This document shows, in pieces, positions 1 through 12,288 of a stretch of 64,000 nucleotides of DNA (its first letter is position 1; each line of letters starts with the position of its first letter). The notes below the pieces were generated by a model. It ran no database searches and had not been told where the DNA came from. It saw only the letters and a program-made list of their open reading frames with translations. The stretch comes from Mycoplasmopsis fermentans PG18 (GTDB lineage Bacteria > Bacillota_I > Bacilli_A > Mycoplasmatales > Metamycoplasmataceae): positions 771,032-835,031 of the forward strand of contig NC_021002.1 in the NCBI RefSeq assembly GCF_000209735.1, given 5' to 3'. Made by a program: the position numbers and the translations under genes.

Positions 1-3000
1 GAAAATAATAAAAACCCAGACATTGTTTTTGATTTAAAAGACATAAATAATTTAACTTTTGAACTAAAACAAAAAAACCGTTTCTTGAATATTTATGAAA
101 AGAAAGGCGATACTTATGAACAAGTTTTTCTTGAAAAGAAACTTGAAAGAACTAACATTGTTCATTTCGATAAAACCTATAAAATAGGTAATTTAATGAA
201 TTTAACTATCAACAATAATGAAATTTATGCAACTCAATTAAGTTCATTATTTATTAATACTGACACAAAGGAAATAACAGCAGACTATTCAAAAGGTAAA
301 AGTTGAATTAACCAAGAAAAAGGTATTGAAATAGAACCTAAACAACTTGCTGCATTATTTAATTTTGAACCTACTTCATTTGATGGCAGTACTCCAAATG
401 GCTTACTTTTTAAACAAAAAGATAAAACAACCAATTTAGATAAATTTATTAAATATAATCCAAGTTGAGCTGAAATAAATGAAAACTTAAATTTAAAACC
501 TGACTGAAATCTTGAAGATGTTTTTGCAGCCAACCCTAAAGCAATAAAAGCTCAAAAGAAATTATCTTTAAACAAAAATAATAAATTTACTTTACCAATT
601 GAATGAATTGCTAAAGAAGAAAACATAGTTCGTTTTTTAAGATGAAACTACTACACAAGTTTTGTTGATAAAGATAAATCAAAAGATAAATGATTAGGTG
701 CTTTCAAAACATTTATGGAAGACTTAATTGAGTCTTCAAAAACAAATCCAGAAAACAAAAAAATGTTAGATAAATTAACAACTTTTTCATATTGAAGAAA
801 AAGTAAAAAGAATATAGTTACCCCATACAAAAGTGACAAAACATTAGATTTAAGTAACAAAATTACAAAAGAATCGGTTATTCCATTAGGCTCAAGTTTT
901 AATTATTTTGAAACAACTCAATTAGAGTTATATACAAAAGATTCAAGAATTAGACCAGATGGTCAAAAATATTTAATTGGAAAAGACACTCCTAGAACAA
1001 TTAATAAAATTGAAAAAGAATCACAATTCTTAAAAGATAAAGTTAGATTTTTAGATGAAATTAACAATGAAAACATTAAATCTGAAAGATTTGCAATTAT
1101 TAAAAATGAAGCTTATGAATCAACAAAAAGAAAAATCATTGATTTAATTGTAGCAAAAGTTAAACAAGATAATATCGGACTTCGTAAAACTTTAACTGTT
1201 GATGGAATTAATGAGGAAACAGGAAAACAAAATGTTTTCCACTTTATTAATACAGGTGATGAGAATTATGTAGTTGATGGTGTTAAATTAAATGTTGGTA
1301 AATTATATGATGAATATTATGATCCTTCAATTTTAAATAAAGCAACCGAAAACCAGAACAACATTTATAAAACTCATCAACTTACACCTTATGTTTCTTC
1401 TTTAGTTTTACAATCAATTGGACGTAACTTATATCCTAATCCTGAGTATATTAGACCTGCATATCATTTTGGAAAATTAATTGACTACAACCAAAAAACA
1501 GGTGAATTAAAAGAAACAAAAAATGCAAAAATTGTTCCTTTAACTCAATTTATTCCACACGATCAAAATAAAGATGGTTCGAAAACTCCAGATTATAATT
1601 TAACTAATCTTGGTGTTGCATTTTTTGGAAGCAAATACAAAATCGTTAGAAGACAAAAAGATGTAAACAATAAATATGTAAGCCCTGAGACATGAGAAGT
1701 TGTTTATACAGAAAAAATGCCACAAAATGGTATGGATAAGGGTCTTTTGTCAAAATGAATGGAAAAATATCAATTAACTATTGCAACCAAATTTATTAAA
1801 ACAAGTGGTAATGGTTGAGTAAAACAAGACTCTACTTTCCAAAATGTTTCATATATCCCAATGCTTTTTTTAAGTCCAAAATCTCAATTAATTTATGATG
1901 TTTTAAATCATGGAAAAATTGATTATTTAGCTAATGCAATTGAAAAATATTTATTAAATTTTGATTTAGTTAAACAACAATTTATTACACCTGAGCAAGT
2001 TTATCAATTAACAAAAGTTATGAAAAAAGTGTTAAATGATAACAACTTTGCTTCAGTGTTTGCTACTGGCAAAATGAACAAGAAAATATTACCTAAATTA
2101 ATGTTTGACTTTGTTTATGAGTTAAGTCATTATGAAGGTGGTGATGTTCTCAAATCACTATTCTTTAGCATTCTAGAACAAGCAAAAGCTAAAATAGCTT
2201 CTAAATCAACTTTAGTTGAACAAAAAGCTTATTTAGCAGCTGAAGTAAATAACTTATACAAATTACTACAAGATTTAGCTTCTATTGATTTAAACCAATA
2301 CTTAAGTGCAGAATCATTAGTTAATGTTTCAAATGATCCAAAAATATTTATTAATGCAATTTGAAAAATAATTGATTCAATAGATTTTAAAAAATTTAGT
2401 GAATACTCGCATGAATGATATAAAAATGAAAGTGATAAAAAAGTAGTTCATAATGGTAAAACATACACTCAAAAACTTTCATCAGGTTTATTAATCAAAT
2501 GATTATTCAATTCATTAGACCAAAAAACATTAAAAGAAGGTCTTAAATTATTAGTTGATAATTTAGATATAGCTGCTTCAATTAATTTAGATAATAGTGA
2601 TAGTTTACTTTACAATTTATTAATTAAAATGAATCCTTCATTAATTAGTGGTTTAAAACCTATTATTAAAAAAATGAATAGCGATCCAACAAATCCTTAT
2701 TCTAATGTAAAACAAGGCTTAATTAATATTCTATCAAATATTGATTTTAATATTCTGGCTCGTGAATTAAATCAAACAATAACAACACATTATATTGATT
2801 ACAAAGTAGTTAAATTTAATCCAGACTTAAACAAAGATGAAGAAAAAGTCTTTTCAGTTGTTTTAAATGCAATAAGTCCAAAAGATGGAATTATATCATT
2901 CTTAAGATCTATGTTTGGTATGCCTGGATCAAATAGAGCATTTAAAGAAAACTTAATCAAAATGTTCAATTTGTCTGACAAATATAAAGAAATAGAACTA

Positions 3001-6000
3001 CCTAATAGTAGTGTAAAAATTTATGTTCCAGATAATGACGACACAAAAGTAGGTTTCTTTGATTTCTTAAAAATTTTTGCTTCAGGTTTATCAAATACAG
3101 AAGCTAATGAATTCAATAACTACAAAATTGAACATGACTTCTTAGCACTTAAATCATCAATTGAAAGTCTTAAAGAGGAAGGCACTCAAATTAATTTAGA
3201 TTACTTAAAAGAACCTCAAAAAAGATTACTTAAACAATATGGTTTATTTGTCACAAAAACCTATAAAACAGTCATATTAGAAAAAATTAATAAAATATTA
3301 AGGTTCATAAAACAAACAAAAGGTGGAACTTCATATATAAGTAATGATGCTAATAAAACAGGTAGTGATTTATTAAATGATTTAAAAAATTTTGAAAACA
3401 ACGGGACTTGATCATTAATTAAAAAATTATTATCTTCATTAACAACTCCAGTTGTTCAAAATGAATATGCATTAGGAGCTCAAACATTTTCAATTTATAA
3501 TCCATGAATTCAAATGTTTATGAATAAATATGCAAATCATGAAGAAGCAAAAAGATTTGTTAAAGATTTAATTGCATTAGCATTGGAACCTGAAATATTT
3601 GACATTAACAAAAAAATGTCAACAAATGACAATATACCTTTTGCTGGTGTAACTAACTATGGATTATTAGAATTACTTGAAAATCCCGAAAAATCAAACT
3701 TATTTGCTTATGATGTTAATGGCAAATTCTTAAATGACAAAGTTGAACAATTTGCTGCTAAAAATGAAATATATAGAAAATGAATTCAAAATAATAAATT
3801 ATTAATATTACAACAATTAGGTTATATTACAGCAAGCAAACTTTACAGTAATTCTTCTGAATATCCTGATGGTATTTATTTAGGAATAATTCAAAAATTC
3901 TTGAACAATTATTTATTAAGCAAAGATTTTTATGACATTAAAGACCAAGCTCAAATCATTATGTCTTCATTAAATCTTAATGTACCATTACAAATTTTTG
4001 GTTTAAGTGAAGCCTTAGTCAATCCTATTTTAAGATTTACTTTCCCTGAAATTACATTATCTTATTTAGCAAGTCAAAAAACAAATGCTAGTTTAGTTAA
4101 AGCTAACTTACAATACTTATTGCTCAATAAAATAGATGATTTCGAAAAAATTGTTAGAAAAGGCGAAGACAAATTTTATGCCTTAACTAACATGTTAGGA
4201 ACTGCATTTAGCAAAAAAGATACCTCACTAATTCCTCTTGACTTAGATGACGAACAAACATTAGTAATGGATGGAGCTACATTTGATAAATTAAAAGATA
4301 CAAGCTCTTCATTATTTGGAATTGATTTTATTAAATTTGTTAATGAAGCAATGAACACGATAGTTGAACCTAAAGAAATGAAGGACATTGTGTTCTCAAA
4401 TTCAAATAGTTACTTAGCTAAAGTTAACTATGCATACTTAGCAAAAAATAATAAAGCAATTTATACAGGTAAAATTCCAAGTGATCCTATTGAACTATTA
4501 TCATTATTAGATAAATTAGATGAAAAATTCATTTTAAATGTTAATGGAACCAAATTTATTATTATTGGTCAAGAAACTACAGTCGACTATATGTACCCAG
4601 TTATTGATGAAAATAACTTACAAGTTAATACACAAAACCAATCCTTAGTTTATGTTAACAAATATGGTTTTGACAGAATTCACTCAGGTTACATTGGAAA
4701 TGTTATTAAGAAAACTCTTTTAGTTAAAAACTCAGCAGCAACTGGTATGAATAATAATGAACTTAAAAAATTCATTACTAAAATAATAGATAACTCAATT
4801 GCAGACAGTAACAAACTTCAAAGAGTTTTCTTAGCAAATGAAATTGATCCAATTAACCCTGAAAGGTCTCTTAGAATAACAACTGTTCAAGGAATTATTA
4901 AAGCTGTTTCATCAGCTACTATTGCCTTAGTTTCAGTATTCGTTACACTTGTGGCTATTTCAACTATCTTTATTATTAAGAGATATATTTCAAATAAAAA
5001 CAAAGTTATTGGTATTTTAGTGGCCCAAGGTTATCGTCCATGACAAATATCACTAAGCTTTACAGTGTTTGCTTTAGTTACATCAGTTATTGGTGGAATC
5101 TTAGGTTATGTAATTGGTTATAAACTACAACTGATGGTTATGAACATCTTTAGTAGTTATTGGACACTGCCAAAACAAACGATTTCATTTAACTTCTTTA
5201 CATTATTCTTCACTGTCTTCTTACCATTTATTGGAATGAGCTTATTGATCTTTATAGTTTCATTATTTGCTTTAAGACATAAAGCTATAGACTTAATTAG
5301 TGGAGTTAATGAAATACCTCAATCAAAATTATTCAAAACTTATCAAAAAGCAACTAAGAAATTTAATGTTAAAAAACGTTTCTCATTTACATTGGCATTT
5401 ACAAGTTTTTGAAAACTAATTTCATTTACAGTCAGTGTTATGTTAACAGGTATCGCAACCTTATTTGGTGTAGCCAATACAAACGTCTTTAATAGAACTA
5501 TTAATGATACTTATAAAAATAGAAGTTATACATTTAAAGTTGATTTAGAAAGTCCAACAGTTGAAGGTGGAGCATTCAAACCATTTAATCCTGATAATTT
5601 ATATAACAACATTTATACTCCTCTTGGTGATATAAATGAAGGTAACAGAGAAATAGGAGATTACTTTAAACCTGGTGCTTCTAGTGTGCTTAATAAAGGA
5701 ACTAAAAATGGTAGTCCTCAAGATTTAGACTCACATATCTTAAGCCAATTCTCAGTTAATGTTACTGTTGCAGCTGGTGTAGCCGCTGACCCTTGACAAG
5801 TAGCTTACAATGGTATGCCAGATACTCAAAAAGCTAAAATTGATAAGATAAGAGACCGTGTTGGTTATGAGTTAGAAAGAACTCAAGAAGACAAAGATAA
5901 AGAATTCTTTGTAGATCCTAATACTTATGCTTTAAGCTTAGTAAATAAGGCTAATAAGGAAAAATTAAGCTTCTTTAAATACTATCATTCACCATATGAA

Positions 6001-7527
6001 AAACAAGGTAGTTTCAAATATGCTTACTGAGATAAAGATAATGCAAATTATCAAATGGTAAATATAACAACCGATAAATATCGTGATGAATTTAGAACAC
6101 TCTTAATCAATGGTTATACTAAAATTGCTCAAAAAATTAAAGCCGAAAAAGAAAATCCAAGTTTAATTAAACCTAAAGAAAAGAAACCAACCAATTTATC
6201 TGATTACTGATTAACTGATAAAAGTGATTTAAGTGGTCCAACTATTCAAGATTACTTTATTAGTTTTGGTGGTGTTTATATTGACCCAAATCATGATGAA
6301 ACTTATACTTATGTAAAAGTTGCAAACAAAGATAATAACTTCAAAATTTATGGTTATCAAAAAGATAGTAAATACATAAAACTTGTAGATAAAAATGGTA
6401 ATAATTTATACAATGATTTATATAACTATAAAGTCAAAAACAACATTTATCCTTTGGTTGTAAATGAAGTTACTTCGAAGAAATATAACATTAATATAGG
6501 CGATTTAGTCCAATTTGAAGTTCTTAACCATACAAAACGTTATGCAAACAAAGTGTTGTCAAAAATAGATAAATCATTAAGAAGTAATGTTGACTTAAAA
6601 AATCCAAAAGTAACATTTAAAGTTGTTGGTATTAACCCTACATACATTAATAATGAATTAATAACAACAGTTGATGCAGCTAATAAATTAGTTGGCTTAG
6701 ACAAACTTCCAAATGTTGTTGGATTTAAAGCCTTCAATGGTGTTATGACAAATAGTCCAGCGCCTAGCCAAGTTCTTGATTCAACTTCGCTTTATTCATT
6801 AAGTGGTTATTGATCGGGATATGATGGTTTTGATTTAAGCGGTATCGATGACAACACACTTAAATCAATGTTTGAACAAATTTATAATCCAGATACTGGA
6901 ATATTAAAAACCAGATTGAATCTAACAAAAGATCAAATTATGAATTTATTAGATTCAACTGAATTAACATTTAATAAAGCTAAATATGATCAAATTAAAA
7001 ATGCGCCTAAAAACGCAATAGAAAATTATGCTAAATTGTATGATTCTAAACATTATATTGCTTTAGGTACAAGTATTGATTCAAAAGATATAGAAGCTGG
7101 ATTTACAACCCAAATTGGTTCTACTATAGGAACAATTAGTATTGCAATTATTGCAATTAGTTTCATAATTTCACTTGTTATTCTTATTATTATGTCAACA
7201 ATTATGATTAGTGAAAATGAGAAAAACATTGCTATTTGATCTATTCTTGGATATACACAAAAAGAAAAAATTAGTATGTTCTTCAGTGTCTTTATTCCAT
7301 TTATAGTTCTGGCCATCGCTCTGGCGATACCAATAGTAATACTGATGATATTTGCATTTAACAAGTTCTTGCTGGCCTCCTCGTCAATTGCCTTGCCATT
7401 AGTGCTTACGCCACTACATATATTCTTAACAGCTTTAGTAATTTTTGGAATATTTATTATTACATCATTTGCTACCTGAATTAGTATTAGTAAAATGAAA
7501 CCAGTAGATTTATTGAAAGGAAAATAG
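1..7527 (+). CDS. Giant FtsX/MacB-type ABC transporter permease (5'-truncated by window)
   Basis: One reading frame is open from base 1 to a TAG at 7525-7527 when TGA is read as Trp, giving at least 2,508 residues. Hydrophobic segments cluster in two groups: about residues 1627-1662, 1690-1712 and 1731-1760, then again near 1808-1828 and 2375-2490. Each group resembles an FtsX permease domain. The rest is a very large presumed extracellular part, mainly before the first group, with a smaller domain between the groups. The C-terminus (MKPVDLLKGK) is typical of MacB/LolC-like permeases. The ATPase gene follows after one base. Such proteins pair with a LolD/MacB-like ATPase and usually act on surface proteins or export without being classical importers; the substrate is unknown. 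The start lies outside the window. Confidence 0.88.
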
Positions 7528-7528
7528 T

Positions 7529-8614
7529 GTGTCTGAAGAATTAGAAAACAAAGAAAAAAAAGTTAAAAAAGATCAAACTTCTACTAAAAAATCAACAGCC
7601 AAAAAAATGACCAAAAAGTCTGCAAAAAAGGCTGAAAGAGAAAAAAATAAAAAAGAAGAAACTGGTCTTTTACAAGCTATTATTGAAGAAGAAAAACTTC
7701 TTGAAGAACAAGTCGCTGAATTAGAAATTGACAAAAATATCAAAATTACTAAAGGCAATGTTTTTGAGCTTTTAGACAGAGATAGTTCTAAAAAGAATAT
7801 TATTGTTCCTAAAAAAGTTCGAAAATTATTGACTAAGTTAGCTAAGAAAAAAATAAAAAAAGATGGCAATGAAAACCTAAAAAATGAAGAAGGTAATGTT
7901 ATTGAAGTTAAGAACGTTAGCAAATATTATGTTAATGGTAATATTGTTACAAGAGTTTTAAAAGATGTTTCAATTGAAATTAAAAAAGGTGAGCTAATGC
8001 TTATTTATGGTGTTAGTGGTGGTGGTAAAAGTACACTTCTAAACCTTATTTCAGGACTTGATAGACCTTCAAAAGGACAAGTTATTGCTTGCGATAATAA
8101 TCTTCCTTATATGTCTGATAGTCAATTAACTCTATTTAGAAGAAAACATGTTAGTTTCATTTTCCAAAACTATAACTTGTTAGCAAACTTAAATGCTTTT
8201 GACAATGTTCAAACGGGAGCTTACTTACAAAAAAATCCTGCTAAAAAAGTTGATGTTGTTGAGTTATTTAAGAAATTTGAAATGGATGAAGAAATATCAA
8301 AATTCCCTGCTCAAATGTCTGGTGGTCAACAACAACGTGTTTCAATTATGAGAGCCTTAGCTAAAAATGCAGATATCATTTTTGCTGATGAACCTACTGG
8401 TGCTCTTGATGAAGCAACAACAAAAATAGTTTTAAGATTTCTTTACAATATTAATAAAGAAACAGGCGCTACAGTTGTTATGGTTAGTCATAACCCAGTT
8501 ATGGCGCAAATGGCTGATAGAATTATTCATGTTGTTAAAGGAAGAATTGCAAAAGTTGAAGTTAATCAAAAACCAATTCACCCTGATGATATTGAACTTT
8601 TTAAAGAAAAATAA
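7529..8614 (+). CDS. ABC transporter ATP-binding protein (LolD/MacB type) with Lys-rich N-terminal extension
   Basis: 361 residues starting at GTG, one base after the permease stop, so translation is probably coupled. Walker A (GVSGGGKST) is at residues 161-169. A Q-loop (FIFQNYNLL), the signature MSGGQQQR, Walker B (IIFADEP) and the switch His in MVSHNP all follow, so the ATPase should be active. LolD-like ATPases are about 220-230 residues; here about 125 extra residues precede the fold, very rich in Lys and Glu and probably disordered or coiled coil. The partner is the giant permease upstream. The GTG start is chosen because the extension is open and in frame directly after the permease; no better start with a ribosome site is visible. 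Confidence 0.93.
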   Translation: MSEELENKEKKVKKDQTSTKKSTAKKMTKKSAKKAEREKNKKEETGLLQAIIEEEKLLEEQVAELEIDKNIKITKGNVFELLDRDSSKKNIIVPKKVRKLLTKLAKKKIKKDGNENLKNEEGNVIEVKNVSKYYVNGNIVTRVLKDVSIEIKKGELMLIYGVSGGGKSTLLNLISGLDRPSKGQVIACDNNLPYMSDSQLTLFRRKHVSFIFQNYNLLANLNAFDNVQTGAYLQKNPAKKVDVVELFKKFEMDEEISKFPAQMSGGQQQRVSIMRALAKNADIIFADEPTGALDEATTKIVLRFLYNINKETGATVVMVSHNPVMAQMADRIIHVVKGRIAKVEVNQKPIHPDDIELFKEK

Positions 8615-8622
8615 TAATTTAG

Positions 8623-8654
8623 ATATTCTTTGCTTAATGCAAAGGATATTTTTT
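8623..8654 (+). terminator. Rho-independent terminator after the ABC operon
   Basis: An 11-bp stem (ATATTCTTTGC pairing with GCAAAGGATAT) with a 5-nt loop is followed by a T run, eight bases after the ATPase stop. Confidence 0.85.
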
Positions 8655-8722
8655 GACCAAAATGACTATAAAAAAGGAATATTTCATACAAACTTTTAAT
8701 ATTTTTTTATTTTAAAAAAATG

Positions 8723-8728
8723 TATAAT
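8723..8728 (+). promoter_or_regulatory. -10 element of cdsA, probable leaderless start
   Basis: Perfect TATAAT seven bases before the ATG with no Shine-Dalgarno, so transcription should begin at or beside the start codon. Confidence 0.6.
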
Positions 8729-8735
8729 TATTAAC

Positions 8736-9641
8736 ATGAAATTTTTTAAATCAAGAATACTACCTGCTTTTATTTTCGTAGTAGTATTGCTAAGTTGAAT
8801 GGTACCTTTAGCAATTTTTGGAAAAAATCATTATGAAGCTAGAATAGTTTCATATATTTTTACTGCTATTGGGATAGGAATACTATGCTATGAATATTTC
8901 AAAGCTAATCATTTAAAATGATATGTTATTGCTATTTTTATTATGCTTATACTACCTACTGTAGTTTTACCGGTTAATAACTTTACTGAGTTTATTTTTG
9001 TTTCTCATCCTTTAGAATTTCATCCTAGTTTTATTCAAGAAATAGCAAAAGAATGATTTACACCAGTTGTTTTATTAATGATTTCTGTTGCTTTTATTAT
9101 TATTGAATATATAACAAGAAATAATATGAGTTTTGAAGATCGTTTGGTTAGAGGAATACTAATGTTTATTTCTCTATACGTAATAGTCAACACTTCAAAA
9201 TTGATTCAAATAACCATTATACTTGATTGAAGATATACCATCCTATTATTTGTTATTCCTTCTACTTGTGATATCTTTGGTTTTGTTGGAGGAACATTAG
9301 CAGGCAAAAAATGAATCAAACAATCATTTGCTCCAAATGTTTCACCTAAAAAAACTTGAGAAGGTTTTATTTTTGCTTTAATTGGTGGAATTGGAATTGG
9401 ATTAGCATTAATATTAGGGCTTAATTTATTCTATGGAAAATTAGAAGCACAAATATCAATTGCTGTTTTAATGCCTTTCTTTTCGATATTAGGTGATTTA
9501 TACTTTTCATATGTTAAAAGAATAAATGCGATAAAAGATTATTCAAAAATTTTAATAAGTCATGGTGGTATTTTAGATCGTTTTGATAGTGTTGCTTTAG
9601 GAGGATTAACTTTTCTTTTGTTGTTTGTTATATTTATATAA
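8736..9641 (+). CDS. cdsA: Phosphatidate cytidylyltransferase
   Basis: 301 residues, membrane-embedded with about seven to eight hydrophobic helices. The enzyme makes CDP-diacylglycerol from phosphatidic acid and CTP, the precursor used by PgsA (also in this window, 51028-51669). The family signature is in the C-terminal third: [27 protein letters not shown] and the terminal [11 protein letters not shown]. Several TGA codons are read as Trp, so the gene is easily missed by standard-code callers. The ATG at 8736 follows TATAAT closely and has no ribosome-binding site. The next gene has its own promoter and a strong Shine-Dalgarno. Confidence 0.93.
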
Positions 9642-9661
9642 ATCAATTTTTATTTTAAATA

Positions 9662-9690
9662 TATAATTTAATAAATGTTTGGAGGTAATT
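9662..9690 (+). promoter_or_regulatory. Promoter -10 and Shine-Dalgarno of the nucleotidyltransferase-transaminase gene
   Basis: TATAAT at 9662-9667 and GGAGG at 9681-9685, five bases before ATG 9691. This decides the start against an upstream in-frame TTG at 9679. Confidence 0.65.
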
Positions 9691-11505
9691 ATGGCAAAAG
9701 TTAGAAATGCTGTTATTTTTGCAGCAGGTAAGGGGACTAGAATGACCCCATTAACTCATTATGTTCCTAAACCATTAATAACTGTAAATGATGAATCAAT
9801 GATTGAAAGAAACATAAAGCATTTACAAGAAATAGGCATTAATGACATCACTGTGGTTGTTGGTTATATGAAAGACCAATTTAATTTAATTAAAGAAAAA
9901 TATAATGTCAAATTAATTGAAAATGATTTATATGATGAAGCAAACAACATTTATTCTTATGTTGTTTCCAAAAATGCATTTGGAGACACTTTATATATTG
10001 AAGGTGATTTGTATATTGAAAAAAATATTTTTCCAGAAATAATTAAAATAATTGAAAACTCTGAAGATTCAATTTGTTTTACTGAAAAATGTACAAAACA
10101 CAAATCGGAATGAGTTTTTGATACAAATAATAAAGGATATGTAGTTAAACATCACAATGAAAAAGATGCATATAATCAAAATATCTGAATTGGTATTTTA
10201 TATTTAAATAAAAAATTAGCTAATGAAGCAAAAGAAAAAGTTGATGCATGATTTAATCAACAAGGAAATAAGCAACAATATTTTGAAACATTTTTATGAA
10301 CTTTAGAAAACAAAATGAGATTGGAAGCAATTTCTTCAAATTTGATTAAAGAACTTGACAATTTTCAAGACTTAATTAATATTGATCATCATTATGCAAA
10401 CCACGCTTCTACTTTATTATTTACACCAGGTCCTATTAATAATTATCCAGAAGTTTCTGAGATTTTATCTGAGTCAGTGTTGCATCATAGAAGTGAGTTG
10501 TTCAAACACTACATGGAAGAATCAACTAATTTAATTAAAGAATTCTTTAGAACTAAAGAAGCACTTCCATTATTTATTACATGTTCAGCAACTGGGGCTA
10601 TGGAAGCAGTTGTTGTTAACCTTATTAGTCCTGAAAACAAAGTTTTATTGGTTGAAGCAGGTGACTTTGGTAAAAGATTCCAAATAATTTTAGAAAGATT
10701 AATTGGAGCTAATAATCTTGATGTTATTCATTATGAAGATGGTGAAGCATTCAAAGTAAAAGATATAGAAAATAAACTTAAAGAAAATAAATATGATGCA
10801 TTCTTCTGTACTCATCATGAAACATCAACAGGTGTTTTAAATGATATTGAAGCTATTTCAAAAGTAGTTAAAAAATATGCTAAAGATACATTATTTATTG
10901 TGGATACAGTTAGTTCATTTATTCATGAAAATGTTGAGTTTGATAATTGAGGTTTAGATGTTGCTATAGCAACAAGCGGAAAAGCATTTTGTGTAATGCC
11001 TGGTTTAAGTTGTGTTGTTTTATCTAAAAGAGCTCAACAAGTAGTTAAAGCAAATAAAAACTTTAAATTCTATTTTGATTTATCAGCTTATATTAATTTT
11101 TATGAAAGAGAAAAATCAACTCCTTATACTCAAGCTTCAGGTATTTTATTAGCTTTGAATGCTGCAATGAAAGTTATCAAAAACCAAACATTTAAGAATA
11201 TAAGAAATAATAAACTCAAAATATATGACTACATTAAAAAAGAATTAATTGCTATTGGATTTAAGGATGTAGTTCCTAAAAAGAATATAACTATTGGACT
11301 TTTAGTTTTAAATGTTCCAGAAGGTGTTGATGCAATTAAGTTAAGAAATAAAATTGAATATAATCACAATATTTATTTTGAATTAGGTCGTGGAAATAGA
11401 AGAAGTAAACAAGTCAGAATTGGAATTCCTAATACTATAGACATGGAAAAAGCTAAAAAACTTGTTAAAGTAATTAAGGAAACTTTAAAGATTAAAATTG
11501 ATTAA
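9691..11505 (+). CDS. Bifunctional cytidylyltransferase-class V aminotransferase (PntC-AEP transaminase-like)
   Basis: 604 residues, two enzymes in one chain. Residues 1 to about 230 are a LicC/PntC-type nucleotidyltransferase: AAGKGTRMTPLT at 11-22, PKPL at 26-29, and the metal-ligand motif EGD at 104-106. From about residue 240 a class V PLP aminotransferase follows, opening with TPGP and carrying the likely Schiff-base Lys431 in SGKAF. The order matches the known PntC-AEPT fusion of Treponema denticola, which makes and CMP-activates 2-aminoethylphosphonate. The phosphonate-forming mutase and decarboxylase are not seen in this window, so substrate assignment is inference; a phosphocholine/aminoalkyl-phosphate role in glycolipid heads is an alternative. 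It follows cdsA, which suits polar-lipid synthesis. Confidence 0.82.
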
Positions 11506-11521
11506 AAGCACTATAAAACAA

Positions 11522-11552
11522 TAAAATAAGTCAAAGTTTGGCTTATTTTTTT
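11522..11552 (+). terminator. Terminator after the PntC-like gene
   Basis: Stem AATAAGTCAAA with TTTGGCTTATT (one G-T pair) followed by a T run. Confidence 0.75.
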
Positions 11553-11555
11553 ATA

Positions 11556-11582
11556 CAAAAAACTTCCTAAATAGGAAGTTTA
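11556..11582 (-). terminator. Terminator of the rplK-rplA operon
   Basis: Stem AACTTCCTA with TAGGAAGTT; on the minus strand it is followed by TTTTTTG, eleven bases after the rplA stop. Confidence 0.8.
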
Positions 11583-11592
11583 ATTGTTTGGA

Positions 11593-12288
11593 TTATTTTT
11601 CAATTTTAACTTTAACACCAGGACCCATTGTTGATGTTACAACTAAGTTTTGCATGTAAGCACCTTTAACTGTAGCTGGTTTAAGTTTTTTAATTAAATT
11701 AATGATTGTTTGAGCATTTTCTGCTAATTGGTCTGTTGTCATATTTAATTTACCAATGATTGTATGTACAATACCTGCTTTATCTGTACGGTAGTTAGCT
11801 TTACCTTTTTTAAGTTCAGCAACTGTTTTATCAGGAGTAGGTGTAACTGTACCTGTTTTAGGGTTTGGCATTAAACCTTTAGGTCCAAGTTTTTTACCAT
11901 ATTTACCTAATAAAGGCATCATTGAAGGGTCAGCAACCATAACATCAAAGTCAAATTCGTCTTCTTTAATTTTTTGTTCAAGTGCTGGACCATCAACAAC
12001 GATGTCTGCACCAGCAGCTTTTGATGATTTTTGAATTGCTGGATTGTTTGAAACAACTAATACACGAACGCTTTTACCTGTACCGTTAGGCAACAATACT
12101 GATCCACGCAATTGTTGGTCAGCTTTTCTAACGTCAAGGTTTAATTTGAATACTAATTCTACTGTAGGAACAAATTTTGTAAATGATGTTCTTTTAACAA
12201 TTTCTAATGCTTCTTTTAAATCATATGCAACTGTTTTGTCAAATGATTCACGAGCATTTCTTATTTTCTTTCCACCTTTAAGAGACAT
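11593..12288 (-). CDS. rplA: 50S ribosomal protein L1
   Basis: 231 residues, the usual L1 length. L1 forms the mobile stalk at the E site and in many bacteria represses its own operon. Typical L1 segments are visible: GTGKSVRV, the central GKYGKKLGPKGLMPNPK, then KGKANYRTDKAG. It is translationally coupled to rplK: the ATG shares an A with the rplK stop (TAATG). Confidence 0.97.
   Translation of the reverse strand: MSLKGGKKIRNARESFDKTVAYDLKEALEIVKRTSFTKFVPTVELVFKLNLDVRKADQQLRGSVLLPNGTGKSVRVLVVSNNPAIQKSSKAAGADIVVDGPALEQKIKEDEFDFDVMVADPSMMPLLGKYGKKLGPKGLMPNPKTGTVTPTPDKTVAELKKGKANYRTDKAGIVHTIIGKLNMTTDQLAENAQTIINLIKKLKPATVKGAYMQNLVVTSTMGPGVKVKIEK

Noticed and set aside
85-7479. Series of separate short genes in the first 7.5 kb
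   Set aside because: All lie in one frame and are separated only by TGA codons, which are Trp in this genetic code; it is a single giant permease gene.
9679-9690. TTG at 9679 as the start of the PntC-like gene
   Set aside because: It would lie upstream of and overlap the GGAGG ribosome site, which is correctly spaced for ATG 9691.
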